Shown here piece after piece: positions 16,828 to 25,439 of a DNA stretch of 64,000 nucleotides. The stretch is from W3P20-009 sp964534235 (GTDB taxonomy: Bacteria; Bacteroidota; Bacteroidia; Bacteroidales; Marinilabiliaceae): contig CAZHOT010000013.1 in NCBI GenBank assembly GCA_964534235.1, positions 31,940 through 95,939 on the forward strand. The letters are read 5' to 3'. The translations under genes were made by a program, and so were the position numbers. Numbering within the stretch: the first letter of the stretch is position 1; each line of letters opens with the position of its first letter. The notes beneath the pieces are model-generated. The model ran no database searches. It was not told where the DNA came from and saw nothing but the letters and a program-made list of their open reading frames with translations.

Positions 16828-18183
16828 ATGATTCCAATGACAAGAGACGTAGCGTTTGGAGCCGTGGCCCTGATGCTGATTACAGGCTGTAGCGGTACTA
16901 CGGGCGGCGAGCTCGTTGGCGTGGAGCGCAATGCGCAGTTCTACGAGCCCGACCCCTACGGCATGGTGTTCGTCCCGCAAGGGAGCTTCAACATGGGGCA
17001 GAACGAGCAGGACGTGGCGTCGCTGACCAACGCTCTGACAAAGACCGTCACCGTGCGCTCCTTCTGGATGGACGAGACGGAGATTACCAACTCTGAGTAC
17101 AGGCAGTTTGTCAACTGGGTCCGCGACTCGCTGGCGCGCACGGCTCTTGGAGAGGCCGGCAACGACGGGTTCCTCATCACCGAAGACAGCGAGGGCAACA
17201 CTCTCGACAAGCCGCAAATCAACTGGGACATGGAGCTCGACTGGAAAGAGCCCGACTATCAGGAGGCGTTGGCGTTCCTCTACTACGAGGAGGACGAGCG
17301 CTTCTTCGGGCTCAAGCAGTTCGACAACCGCAAGTGGCGCTACACCTACGACTGGGTCGACCTCCAGCAGGCGGCCAAGCTCGAGAACCGCTTCGACCCC
17401 AACGACGGCGAGAGCGGGCGCTACCATGGTGTGGCGTACGACATCAACGGCGAGGCCAAGAACCTTGAGGAGGAGGGCCGCAAGGGCTTCATCATGCACG
17501 ACAATGTCCTCGTCTACCCCGACACCCTCTGCTGGATTCAGAACTTCACCTACAGCTACAACGAGCCCCAGGCGCGCATGTACTTCTGGCATCCCGGCTA
17601 TGACACCTACCCCGTCGTCGGCGTGAGCTGGAAGCAGGCCACGGCGTTCTGCATCTGGCGCTCGAACCTGCTCAACGACTACCTCAAGAGCGAGGGTCAG
17701 CCCATGGCGATGGACTACCGTCTGCCGACCGAGGCAGAGTGGGAGTACGCTTCGCGCGGCGGCCTGGAGAGCGCCATATACCCTTGGGGTGGATACTACA
17801 CCCGCAACAACCGCGGATGCTTCGTGGCCAACTTCAAGCCCATGCGCGGCCGCTACACCGACGACGGCTCTGTCACGACGGCGGCCGTGGCCAGCTACGC
17901 GCCAAACGAGTTCGGGCTCTACGACATGGCCGGCAACGTCTCCGAGTGGACTTCGTCCGCTTTCGACGAGTCGTCATATCTCTACACGCACGACATGAAC
18001 CCCGACTACAAGTACAACGCCCTGCCCGACGACCCCATCGTCATGAAGCGCAAGGTGGTCCGCGGCGGCTCGTGGAAAGATATTGCCTACTACCTACAGT
18101 GCGGCACTCGCAACTACGAGTATCAGGACAGCGCGTCGTGCTTCATCGGTTTCCGGTGCGTGCGCGACTACATAGGCGAATAG
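16828..18183 (+). CDS. gldK: Type IX secretion / gliding lipoprotein GldK (PorK)
   Basis: Periplasmic-ring lipoprotein of T9SS. 451 residues with a lipoprotein signal (VALMLITGC, cysteine at about 22) and a formylglycine-generating-enzyme (FGE-sulfatase) fold: FVPQGSFNMGQNE, SFWMDETEITNSEYRQF, PVVGVSWKQATAFCIWRS, YRLPTEAEWEYASRGG, GLYDMAGNVSEWTSS, and VVRGGSWKD. The FGE catalytic cysteines are not needed in this structural role. ATG at 16828; a second ATG 9 bases later is also possible. Forms the GldK-GldN ring with the downstream products. Confidence 0.93.
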   Translation: MIPMTRDVAFGAVALMLITGCSGTTGGELVGVERNAQFYEPDPYGMVFVPQGSFNMGQNEQDVASLTNALTKTVTVRSFWMDETEITNSEYRQFVNWVRDSLARTALGEAGNDGFLITEDSEGNTLDKPQINWDMELDWKEPDYQEALAFLYYEEDERFFGLKQFDNRKWRYTYDWVDLQQAAKLENRFDPNDGESGRYHGVAYDINGEAKNLEEEGRKGFIMHDNVLVYPDTLCWIQNFTYSYNEPQARMYFWHPGYDTYPVVGVSWKQATAFCIWRSNLLNDYLKSEGQPMAMDYRLPTEAEWEYASRGGLESAIYPWGGYYTRNNRGCFVANFKPMRGRYTDDGSVTTAAVASYAPNEFGLYDMAGNVSEWTSSAFDESSYLYTHDMNPDYKYNALPDDPIVMKRKVVRGGSWKDIAYYLQCGTRNYEYQDSASCFIGFRCVRDYIGE

Positions 18184-18229
18184 GTTGAGGCTCTCTTGAA
18201 CGGTTAACTCTATATCAAAACTAAGATTT

Positions 18230-19087
18230 ATGACTCTAACAGAATTAGTCACTAGCCCCGCGTACAAGAAGTTCATGGGTTATGTCTACGGCTTCGGTGC
18301 CGCCGTGGCAATCTTGGGCGCACTCTTCAAGATTCTCCACTTGCCCGGTGCCAGCGTCATGCTCATATGCGGTCTGGGTGTCGAGGCCATCATCTTCGCG
18401 CTCTCGTCGTTCGAGCCGCCCCATGAGACTCCGCAGTGGGATAATGTCTTCCCCGAGCTCATTGGCCTCGAGGGCCCGCTGACGAAGATCTCCGAGGGCT
18501 CCGCCACGGGCAAGAAGGGCGGCAACGCCGGCGGTGACTCGCTGAGCGCCCTTGTGGCAAACGGCGCCATCGACCAGTCTACGGTCTCGAAGCTCGCCGA
18601 GGGCGTCAAGAAGCTCGCCAACACCACCTCCGAACTCTCCGACCTCTCGGGCGCTTCGGTGGCCACGGAGTCATACCTCAAGAATGTCAAGACTGCTGCC
18701 GACCAGCTCAACAAGTTCTCCGCCGCGCAGTCCAGCGTCACCGAGGCCGGCAACAAGTTCGCTGCCACCATGGAGCAGGAGAGCGGCAAGTTCGCGTCGT
18801 CCTTCTCGAAGCTCAACACGGCTTTCGCAACCCAGGCAGAGCAGTCGTCGAAGCTCGGTAGCAACATCTCGGCCGTGACCGAGGCCTATGGCAAGCAGCT
18901 CGACGGGCTGAAGAACCAGCTCGAGTCGTCGAAGAGCATGACGTCAGGTCTCTCCTCCATCTCCCAAGAGATTGCAGCGTCGGTCGAGGGCGTCAAGGAG
19001 TATCGTCAGCAACTCGCCAGCCTCAGCAAGACTGTGGGCGAGCTCAACAACATCTACGGTAACATGCTCAGCGCCATACGCCGCTAG
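18230..19087 (+). CDS. gldL: Type IX secretion / gliding motor protein GldL (PorL)
   Basis: Inner-membrane stator-like protein that with GldM converts the proton gradient into rotation. Two N-terminal membrane helices (about residues 17-36 and 41-60) followed by a long coiled-coil/Ser-rich cytoplasmic part. The residues known to matter in Flavobacterium johnsoniae GldL can be placed: Y20, K34 and H37 in helix 1 and E52 and E62 in helix 2 (same spacings within each helix). 285 residues. Sits between gldK and gldM in conserved order. Confidence 0.94.
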   Translation: MTLTELVTSPAYKKFMGYVYGFGAAVAILGALFKILHLPGASVMLICGLGVEAIIFALSSFEPPHETPQWDNVFPELIGLEGPLTKISEGSATGKKGGNAGGDSLSALVANGAIDQSTVSKLAEGVKKLANTTSELSDLSGASVATESYLKNVKTAADQLNKFSAAQSSVTEAGNKFAATMEQESGKFASSFSKLNTAFATQAEQSSKLGSNISAVTEAYGKQLDGLKNQLESSKSMTSGLSSISQEIAASVEGVKEYRQQLASLSKTVGELNNIYGNMLSAIRR

Positions 19088-19134
19088 TGCGAGTGTGCCG
19101 TTTATTGTCGAATCCTGTTAATACCATATAGATA

Positions 19135-20697
19135 ATGAGTGGTGGTAACTGTCCGGAAACCCCTAGACAGAAAATGATCGGCATGATGTACCTCATGCTG
19201 ACCGCCATGCTCGCCCTCAATGTCTCTGGAGACCTGCTCAACGCTTTCGACCTCGTCGACCAAAGCATCAGGAGCCAGAAGAAGGCTACGGAGGAGAAGC
19301 TAGGCCTGTCATACTACAACTTCGAGTCTAAGGCGGAGCAGAACCCGCAGAGGGTCAAGCCCAAGTATGAGCTTGCGCTCGATGTCAAGGCCAAGTCCGA
19401 CTCGCTCGTCAACTACATCCAGTCTCTCAAGCAGACCATGATTGACGTGGCGGACGGCAAGGGCTCGGGGTCAACCCCGGAGAACTATCTCAACAAGAGC
19501 GACCAGGACAAGGCCGCGCAAGTCATGATGGTCGAGGGCAACGGCAAGAGGCTCTACGAGCTACGCGACGCGCTCCTCGCATACCGTGAGGCGATGCTCA
19601 ATGCGGCGCAGGCCGACACGTCGCTCCCCGTGGACACCATGCTCGTCCACTCCATCACGACGGCCATCGATGCGCCGCCCTCCAGCTCCACGGCTTTGGA
19701 GATGAACCAGTGGGGAAGCAAGATGTTCGAGCATTTGCCCATTGCCGCTGTCATGGGTCTCATGTCGGCAATCCAGAGCAACGTCCGCAACGTCGAGACC
19801 GACGTGACCAACTACCTCTACAAGTCGATCGACGCTGCGTCCTACAAGTTCAATGTCCTCGTCCCTCTCGTCATCCCGGAGGCTCAATATGTCATCCAGG
19901 GTGGCCAGTATAAGGCCGACATCATGTTGGCCGCCTACGACGACACCATGGAGCCCATCGTCTCCGTCGGCGGGCAGAACCTCCCCGTCGAGGGCGGCCG
20001 CGGCAAGTATGTGGCTTCCGCCTCGTCGGTCGGCATGAAGAACTACGAGGCCAAGCTCCAAGTCCCCGACCCCGTGACGGGTTCGCTTGTGGACTACAAT
20101 GTCAAGGCCACCTACGAGGTCGGCGCGCCGAGCCTTGTGGTCTCCGCCACCAAGATGAACGCCATGTATCGCGGTCTGGACAACCCCATCGAGGTCTCCG
20201 TGGCTGGTGTCTCGCCCTCCGACCTCAATGCGTCGTGCGCCGGTGGCAACATGACCCGCAGTGGTGCTGGCTACATTGTCAAGCCTGGCGCCGCCAGGGA
20301 GATCAGCATCAGCGTCTCGTCGAGTGCCGGTGGCAAGAGCCAGAGCTTCGGCTCCAAGAAGTTCCGCGTCTACGACGTCCCCGACCCTGTGGTCAACGTC
20401 ACGGGCAGCAACAAGGGCAACATCACCAAGGGTGCCCTCAACAACTTCGAGGTCAAGGCAGAGCTTAAGGATTTCGTCTTCGACGTCAATTTCCGCGTCA
20501 CGGCTTTCACAGTCTCTACGACAAAGAACGGCTTCCTCGTCTCGGAAGACATCAAGGGAAGCAAGCTCAACAAGAATGCTCTCGACCTAATGAAGGGCGT
20601 GGGGCGCAACGGCAGGGTCTATGTCGAGAGTGTCAAGGCCGTTGGCCCTGACGGCCGCGAGCGTTCGCTCAACGGCATAACCCTCAAAATGCAATAA
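19135..20697 (+). CDS. gldM: Type IX secretion / gliding motor protein GldM (PorM)
   Basis: Single-span inner-membrane protein whose long periplasmic part (four domains) reaches the GldKN ring. 520 residues. The N-terminal membrane segment is the family hallmark (RQKMIGMMYLMLTAMLALNVS, about residues 11-31), followed by a helical domain and three Ig-like beta domains (around 220-310, 320-400 and 410-520). Two copies plus five GldL form the motor in studied species. Confidence 0.95.
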   Translation: MSGGNCPETPRQKMIGMMYLMLTAMLALNVSGDLLNAFDLVDQSIRSQKKATEEKLGLSYYNFESKAEQNPQRVKPKYELALDVKAKSDSLVNYIQSLKQTMIDVADGKGSGSTPENYLNKSDQDKAAQVMMVEGNGKRLYELRDALLAYREAMLNAAQADTSLPVDTMLVHSITTAIDAPPSSSTALEMNQWGSKMFEHLPIAAVMGLMSAIQSNVRNVETDVTNYLYKSIDAASYKFNVLVPLVIPEAQYVIQGGQYKADIMLAAYDDTMEPIVSVGGQNLPVEGGRGKYVASASSVGMKNYEAKLQVPDPVTGSLVDYNVKATYEVGAPSLVVSATKMNAMYRGLDNPIEVSVAGVSPSDLNASCAGGNMTRSGAGYIVKPGAAREISISVSSSAGGKSQSFGSKKFRVYDVPDPVVNVTGSNKGNITKGALNNFEVKAELKDFVFDVNFRVTAFTVSTTKNGFLVSEDIKGSKLNKNALDLMKGVGRNGRVYVESVKAVGPDGRERSLNGITLKMQ

Positions 20698-20717
20698 AAC
20701 CAACAGTAGCGCAAGGT

Positions 20718-21611
20718 ATGAAGAAGTTGTTTTGGCTTCTGGCGGTAGTCTTCGCGACGCCAGTCTTCGCACAAGAGGAGGTTGACACCGAGACGGCGTT
20801 CGACGGGGTCTATGACGGCGTGGTCGACGGCATTGTGGCTAAGCAGCACATCAAGAACAAGAGGAACATGGTGCCTGCATATGTCCGCGAGGCCAATGTG
20901 CTGTGGTCCAAGACCATTTGGCGCATCATCGATTTGCGCGAGAAGCAGAACCTCTACCTTTATTACCCAATCAACACCACCGGGGCGGCTCTCGACGGGC
21001 GTCGGTCGCTTGTGCGGACGCTTCTCGACGCAATCAACGACGGAGAGCTGAAAGCGTACTCGTCGAATGCGGAGAACGAGTTTGAGCAGGTCATATCGCC
21101 CCGCGAGGCTTTCGACAAGTTCAAGGCTGAGCCCGTGGACTCTGTCGAGACGGTGAACCCCGATACGGGGGAGAGGGAGATGAAGTATGTGTATGACATG
21201 ACGGCGTTGCCCCTCGATTACGTCAAGAAGTTCATGGTCAAGGAGGTATGGTTCTTCGACAACAAGTACACCATGCTCAAGAGCCGGATTCTTGGCCTCT
21301 GCCCAATCATGGTTCGCCCCAATGACGACGGCACGCGTCTCGACCAGTCGTTGCTCTTCTGGGTCTACTATCCCGCAGCGGCGCCTTTCCTCTCGAAGCA
21401 GGAGGCGTTCACGTTCAGCAACGATGCTCAGCGTCCGTCGCTCTACGACAGGCTTGAGGCGCGGCAGTTCGGTAGCTACGTCTACAAGGAGTCCAACGTC
21501 TACAACAACCGAATCATCACGAGCTACGCCAAGGGAATGTCTAGCAACATCGAGGCGGAGCGCATTGAGAATTCGGTCTTCCAAAAAGAGCACGACATGT
21601 GGGAATATTAA
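20718..21611 (+). CDS. gldN: Type IX secretion / gliding protein GldN (PorN)
   Basis: Periplasmic partner of GldK in the ring under the outer membrane. 297 residues with a cleavable signal peptide (MKKLFWLLAVVFATPVFAQ). Family features: EREMKYVYDMTALPLDYVKKF, WFFDNKYTMLKSRILGLCPI, LFWVYYP and the SLYDRLEARQFGSYVYKESNVYNN stretch. Last gene of the T9SS operon, followed by a good terminator. Confidence 0.94.
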   Translation: MKKLFWLLAVVFATPVFAQEEVDTETAFDGVYDGVVDGIVAKQHIKNKRNMVPAYVREANVLWSKTIWRIIDLREKQNLYLYYPINTTGAALDGRRSLVRTLLDAINDGELKAYSSNAENEFEQVISPREAFDKFKAEPVDSVETVNPDTGEREMKYVYDMTALPLDYVKKFMVKEVWFFDNKYTMLKSRILGLCPIMVRPNDDGTRLDQSLLFWVYYPAAAPFLSKQEAFTFSNDAQRPSLYDRLEARQFGSYVYKESNVYNNRIITSYAKGMSSNIEAERIENSVFQKEHDMWEY

Positions 21612-21632
21612 TCCCCGGTCTGCAAACATTGC

Positions 21633-21676
21633 GAGAGAGCCTGTCCTCGGAAGGGATGGGCTCTCTCTTCTTTTTG
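21633..21676 (+). terminator. Rho-independent terminator after gldN
   Basis: GAGAGAGCC and GGCTCTCTC pair perfectly around a 17-base loop, followed by TTCTTTTTG. It ends the T9SS operon 22 bases after the gldN stop. Confidence 0.85.
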
Positions 21677-21834
21677 TGAATTCCCCCGCCTGGATTTATG
21701 CCTACGATTTTTGCACCTACCTGACGTCGCATGGGGGACGCATGGTGTGCACATCACTCATGCGCCTCTTCCTAAGATTTTGCGTCATCATGTAGAAATG
21801 CGATGCTTGCCCAACCCCCCATCGGTGTCTCAAA

Positions 21835-21961
21835 GCCCCAAAGGGGCGATGTAGGATAGCCTAGGGCGTGAGCCCTAGGACTAAGTGGGTCATAGACGAG
21901 ACGGCCCCTTTGGGCTAGACGGCCTCTAGGCGGGACGGAATCCTAGGGCGTGAGCCGTAGG
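21835..21961 (+). repeat. Two-palindrome element, copy 2, plus a degenerate copy
   Basis: A full 45-base element (21835-21879: GCCCCAAAGGGGC, 12 bases, CCTAGGGCGTGAGCCCTAGG) and a decayed one in which the first palindrome is GCCCCTTTGGGC (21904-21915) and the second has one mismatch (21942-21961). They fill most of the 506-base gap between gldN and manC; a C10 tract follows at about 21977. No gene is seen in the gap. Confidence 0.8.
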
Positions 21962-22074
21962 AGGGAATGGGAAGTGCCCCCCCCCGGGCGAATGTGTCCA
22001 TTGTCAATGGCTCTTTGTCCCCTGTCATCAGACAATGTTGTTAAAAAATGATGCGTAGTTGTCTTGGATATTAG

Positions 22075-22082
22075 TATATTTG
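22075..22082 (+). promoter_or_regulatory. -7 promoter box for manC
   Basis: TATATTTG, a perfect TAnnTTTG, 35 bases before the manC ATG. Confidence 0.65.
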
Positions 22083-22117
22083 CGTTGGTGTCGTATATCA
22101 ATTCAAATACCCAAACG

Positions 22118-23197
22118 ATGACAAGCAGTGTCTATTGCATAATTCTGGCAGGTGGAACCGGCTCGCGCCTGTGGCCTCTCAGCCGTCCGGCGCGACCCAA
22201 GCAGTTCCTGGACCTTGTGGGTGTCGGCAGGTCGATGCTGCAGCTCACCTACGAGCGTTTCCGCGCCATATGCCCGCCAGAACGATTCATAGTCGTCACT
22301 CTCGACGACTATGTCTCCTTTGTCCGTGAGCAGCTCCCCGATGTCCCCCCCGGCAATATCCTCTGCGAGCCCTTTAAGCGCAACACGGCGGCGGCAATTG
22401 CCTACGCCGGGGCTTTCTTGAAGCAGACCGACCCCGATGCCGTCATGGTCGTCACGCCGTCTGACCACCTTGTGTTAGACAATGGTGTCTTCGTCAGCTC
22501 CGTGGCGGCGGCCGTAGACTACGTGGAGAGCAACGACGTCTTGATGACCATAGGGATCAAGGCTTTCCGCCCGGAGACATCCTATGGCTACATCCAGGTG
22601 GGCGACATCATCAGCGACGGCGACAACCCCATCCGCCAGGTCAAGACTTTCACGGAGAAGCCCGATGCCGAGATGGCGAACACGTTCTTCGAGGTGGGCG
22701 ATTTCTATTGGAATTCCGGCGTCTTCGTCTGGCGTCGCCCGACAATCGAGCAGTCCATGCGCGCGCATATGCCCACCGTGCAGATGGGCTTCGACGTCTT
22801 GGACCTCATGCCTAGCGTCCGTTGGGCCGGCGGGCCGCTGCGCGACGTCTATGAGCGGATTGAGACCATATCCATCGACTACGCCGTCATGGAGAAGGCC
22901 TCGAACGTGGCGGTGTGCCTGACGCGGGCCGCTTGGAGCGATGTCGGCGCGTGGGGCAGTGTCTATGAGCAGACAGGAAAAGACGCCAGGGGAAACGCCG
23001 TGGTCAACGGCAACGCCTACATGAAAGATGCCGAGGGGTGCCTGGTCCACGCAGACAGAAGCGAGCTTGTCGTGGTGGACGGGCTCAAGGACTACCTTGT
23101 CGTCGAGCGCGACGGGGTGACGCTCATCTGCCCCCGCTCCCATGGCGCCTCGGCGTGGCGCTACGCCTCCGAGATTAAGGCCGAGATGGAGAACTGA
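22118..23197 (+). CDS. manC: Mannose-1-phosphate guanylyltransferase
   Basis: Makes GDP-mannose from mannose-1-phosphate and GTP, the precursor of GDP-fucose and mannose-containing surface glycans. 359 residues, the single-domain form without the isomerase domain. Motifs: LAGGTGSRLWPLSRPARPKQF (nucleotide binding), VMVVTPSDHLV, QVKTFTEKPD, WNSGVFVWR, and WSDVGAWGSVYE. The ATG at 22118 starts three residues before the conserved strand; a longer frame begins inside the promoter. Own promoter and terminator, so monocistronic. Confidence 0.93.
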   Translation: MTSSVYCIILAGGTGSRLWPLSRPARPKQFLDLVGVGRSMLQLTYERFRAICPPERFIVVTLDDYVSFVREQLPDVPPGNILCEPFKRNTAAAIAYAGAFLKQTDPDAVMVVTPSDHLVLDNGVFVSSVAAAVDYVESNDVLMTIGIKAFRPETSYGYIQVGDIISDGDNPIRQVKTFTEKPDAEMANTFFEVGDFYWNSGVFVWRRPTIEQSMRAHMPTVQMGFDVLDLMPSVRWAGGPLRDVYERIETISIDYAVMEKASNVAVCLTRAAWSDVGAWGSVYEQTGKDARGNAVVNGNAYMKDAEGCLVHADRSELVVVDGLKDYLVVERDGVTLICPRSHGASAWRYASEIKAEMEN

Positions 23198-23230
23198 CAG
23201 GCGAGGATTCGTTTGCCCATATATGCATAG

Positions 23231-23257
23231 AGGGGGACGCGCGTCCCCCTTTTTTTG
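23231..23257 (+). terminator. Rho-independent terminator after manC
   Basis: The self-complementary AGGGGGACGCGCGTCCCCCT is followed by seven more T. The remaining 260 bases before the next gene are T-rich and hold only a short GCGCCT/AGGCGC hairpin (about 23307-23326) and a promoter box. Confidence 0.88.
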
Positions 23258-23496
23258 CGCTCAACTCCGCCGCTTTCATGTTTGTCTGTTGTCTTGTTCG
23301 TCCTGCGCCTTTGGTCTGAGGCGCTGTTGATGAATATGGCGTGCGGTGCTTCGATTCTTGAATGTTGTCCTTGTGGTGTTTGAAACGTCTACAGCTTTAA
23401 GTGCCGCGCGCTTTGTCTGCCCTTGGGCGATGCCGACAAGATGTGCCCCAAATATCGTTCCGCCCTGTCTGCCTTGCGTTTCTGTCCTTTTATGAC

Positions 23497-23504
23497 TAAA
23501 TTTG
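23497..23504 (+). promoter_or_regulatory. -7 promoter box for the gene of unknown family
   Basis: TAAATTTG fits TAnnTTTG. It lies 12 bases before the chosen ATG, so the transcript would be nearly leaderless; this argues against the longer starts upstream. Confidence 0.5.
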
Positions 23505-23515
23505 CCAAAAGTGCC

Positions 23516-24235
23516 ATGACGATGCCATACCGACGGTTGCCGAACACCGACCAGGCCAGGCTGAGGGCCCTCAATGCCGCCCTGGGGCAGGCGAGAAGCG
23601 TCTCGCCCGGGGAACTCTTGTTCTCGCAAAAGGTGGCTTTGGAGGCGGCGTCGTTCACCCCCCTCTTCGAGCAGGCCGTCCAGACGAGCCTAGACTGCCG
23701 AGACAGGCAGGTGGCGGTGAGCCGGCAGGTGGCAGAGGCCGGCAGGGTGGCGAGGCTCTACCTCTCGCACTTTGTCCAGGTCTTCAATATGTGCATTGCC
23801 CGCGGAGAGATTAAGCCCGCCGCAAGGGCGTTGCTGGGCCTGCAGGAGTGCGGCTCGGCAGTCCCCGACCTCTCGACCGACAAGGCCCTGATCGAGTGGG
23901 GGCGCAAGGTGGTTGGCGGCGAGGAGCAGCGCATGGCGAGCGGGGGCGGCAACAGGATATACAACCCGTCGATTGCGCTTGTCAAAGTCAAGCTCCAAAT
24001 ATTCGAGGAGAACTACAACAAGCACCGCGACATCCTGCAGACCGCACAGAAGTTCAAAGACAAGCTCGAAGAGGTGAGGGGCAGGGCCGACGAGATTATC
24101 TTGCAGATATGGAACGAGGTGGAGGACAGGGTGCAGCCCGTCGACACTGAGGACAAGAGGGACGTCTGCCAATCATATGGCATGGTCTACTTCTACCGAC
24201 CGCAAGAGAGGTTCCGCGAGCTGCTCGCTGACTGA
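23516..24235 (+). CDS. Uncharacterised helical protein upstream of frr
   Basis: About 239 residues, no signal peptide or membrane segment. I do not recognise the family with certainty. The sequence is mostly helical: an N-terminal segment (RLPNTDQARLRALNAALGQARSV), a central region (LYLSHFVQVFNMCIARGEIKPAARALLGL), and a long amphipathic C-terminal helix (FEENYNKHRDILQTAQKFKDKLEEV), ending with YFYRPQERF. Such proteins of about 240 residues occur in Bacteroidetes, where they resemble a structural helical-bundle family, but I cannot name a function. ATG at 23516 or 23522 chosen because of the promoter box. Followed 27 bases later by frr. Confidence 0.7.
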   Translation: MTMPYRRLPNTDQARLRALNAALGQARSVSPGELLFSQKVALEAASFTPLFEQAVQTSLDCRDRQVAVSRQVAEAGRVARLYLSHFVQVFNMCIARGEIKPAARALLGLQECGSAVPDLSTDKALIEWGRKVVGGEEQRMASGGGNRIYNPSIALVKVKLQIFEENYNKHRDILQTAQKFKDKLEEVRGRADEIILQIWNEVEDRVQPVDTEDKRDVCQSYGMVYFYRPQERFRELLAD

Positions 24236-24262
24236 CAAAACATCTAGACACGCATATATATC

Positions 24263-24826
24263 ATGGACGACGAACTAGAGCTCATCTTGGACGACGCCAA
24301 GGAGCAGATGGGCAAGACCCTGGAGCACCTGGACTACGAACTCGGCAAAATCAGGGCCGGCAAGGCCAATCCGCACGTCCTCGACGACGTCAAGGTCGAC
24401 TACTTCGGCTCGCCGACGCCTCTCAACCAGGTCGCCAACGTCTCTGTCCCCGACCCCCGGACCATTGCCGTCCGCCCATGGGAGAAGAGCATGATAGCCC
24501 CCATCGAGAAAGCAATCATGGCGGCCAACCTGGGGCTGAACCCCGACAACAACGGCGAGATGATTCGCATCTTGATTCCGCCCCTCACCGAGGAGCGACG
24601 CCGAGACCTCGCCAAGATGGCAAAGAGGACGACTGAAGACGCCAAGGTGGCGATCCGCAACATCCGACGGGACGCCATCGAGAGCATCAAGAAGCTCAAG
24701 AAAGACGGCCTGGGGGAGGACATCCAGAAAGACAAGGAGGCGGAGGTGCAGAAAATCCACGATGCGCACATAAAGCGCGTGGACGACATGTGTGCCGCCA
24801 AGGAGAAAGACATCATGACCGTTTAG
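24263..24826 (+). CDS. frr: Ribosome recycling factor
   Basis: Splits post-termination ribosomes together with EF-G. 187 residues; domain I helices contain GKIRAGKANPHVLDDV and the C-terminal stretch RRDAIESIKKLKKDGLGED. Domain II strands VANVSVPDPRTIAVRPW are typical. Followed by a thioredoxin-like gene after 9 bases. Confidence 0.96.
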   Translation: MDDELELILDDAKEQMGKTLEHLDYELGKIRAGKANPHVLDDVKVDYFGSPTPLNQVANVSVPDPRTIAVRPWEKSMIAPIEKAIMAANLGLNPDNNGEMIRILIPPLTEERRRDLAKMAKRTTEDAKVAIRNIRRDAIESIKKLKKDGLGEDIQKDKEAEVQKIHDAHIKRVDDMCAAKEKDIMTV

Positions 24827-24835
24827 TCCGTGACC

Positions 24836-25357
24836 ATGCGCCTCGGAAGACTCTTCATGCTGTTGTCGGCTCTTGTCGGTGCGACTGTGTGCGCCACCGC
24901 GGCCGGCCCCGCCGACGACGCGCTCGACAATGGGTTGCTGCCCGTCGGGACTGTCGCGCCCGACTTCACGCTCCCCGATGCCGACGGGAAGACCCACCGC
25001 CTCTCCGACTGGAGGGGGCAGGTGGTGGTGCTCGACTTCTGGGCCTCGTGGTGTCCGGACTGCCGCAAAGACTTCCCCGCCGTCAAGGCTCTCGTCGAGA
25101 CCTTTGGCGACAAGGCCAAGTTCGTCGGCGTCTCGTTCGACCACAAGAGGGAGAGCTGGGTCAAGTGCGTGGTAGGCAACGCCATGGAGTGGCTTCAGCT
25201 CTCGGAGTTGCGCCGGTGGAAAGAGTGCGCCGTGGCGGGCGTCTACAACGTCAAGTGGATTCCGTCGATTGTCATTGTCGGGGCCGACGGCAAGGTGGCC
25301 CTATCGACGATATATGTCGACCAGGTGCGCCAGAAACTTCAAGAGATGCTCGAATAG
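24836..25357 (+). CDS. TlpA-family thiol-disulfide protein
   Basis: Envelope thioredoxin of 173 residues. N-terminal signal peptide (LFMLLSALVGATVCATAA), then AhpC/TSA-type fold: GTVAPDFTLPDADGKTHRLSDWRGQ and the redox site WASWCPDC at about residues 68-75. cis-Pro in KWIPSIVIVGADGK. Expected to reduce or rearrange periplasmic disulfides. ATG at 24836; another ATG lies 6 bases upstream after a GTG. In contrast to the lipoprotein at 1752, the active-site cysteines are intact. Ends at a convergent terminator. Confidence 0.86.
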   Translation: MRLGRLFMLLSALVGATVCATAAGPADDALDNGLLPVGTVAPDFTLPDADGKTHRLSDWRGQVVVLDFWASWCPDCRKDFPAVKALVETFGDKAKFVGVSFDHKRESWVKCVVGNAMEWLQLSELRRWKECAVAGVYNVKWIPSIVIVGADGKVALSTIYVDQVRQKLQEMLE

Positions 25358-25380
25358 CACTTTGCGTCTGATATTTACAA

Positions 25381-25425
25381 GGCGGCGCCCCGGCAGGATT
25401 CCATCCGGCCGGGGCGTCGCTTTGT
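25381..25425. terminator. Convergent terminator between the TlpA-like gene and ilvE
   Basis: GCGCCCCGGC pairs with GGCCGGGGCG-type sequence around a short loop, followed on the + strand by a T-rich TTTGTCTCTTCTCCT. It lies between two converging genes. Confidence 0.7.
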
Positions 25426-25439
25426 CTCTTCTCCTCTGG

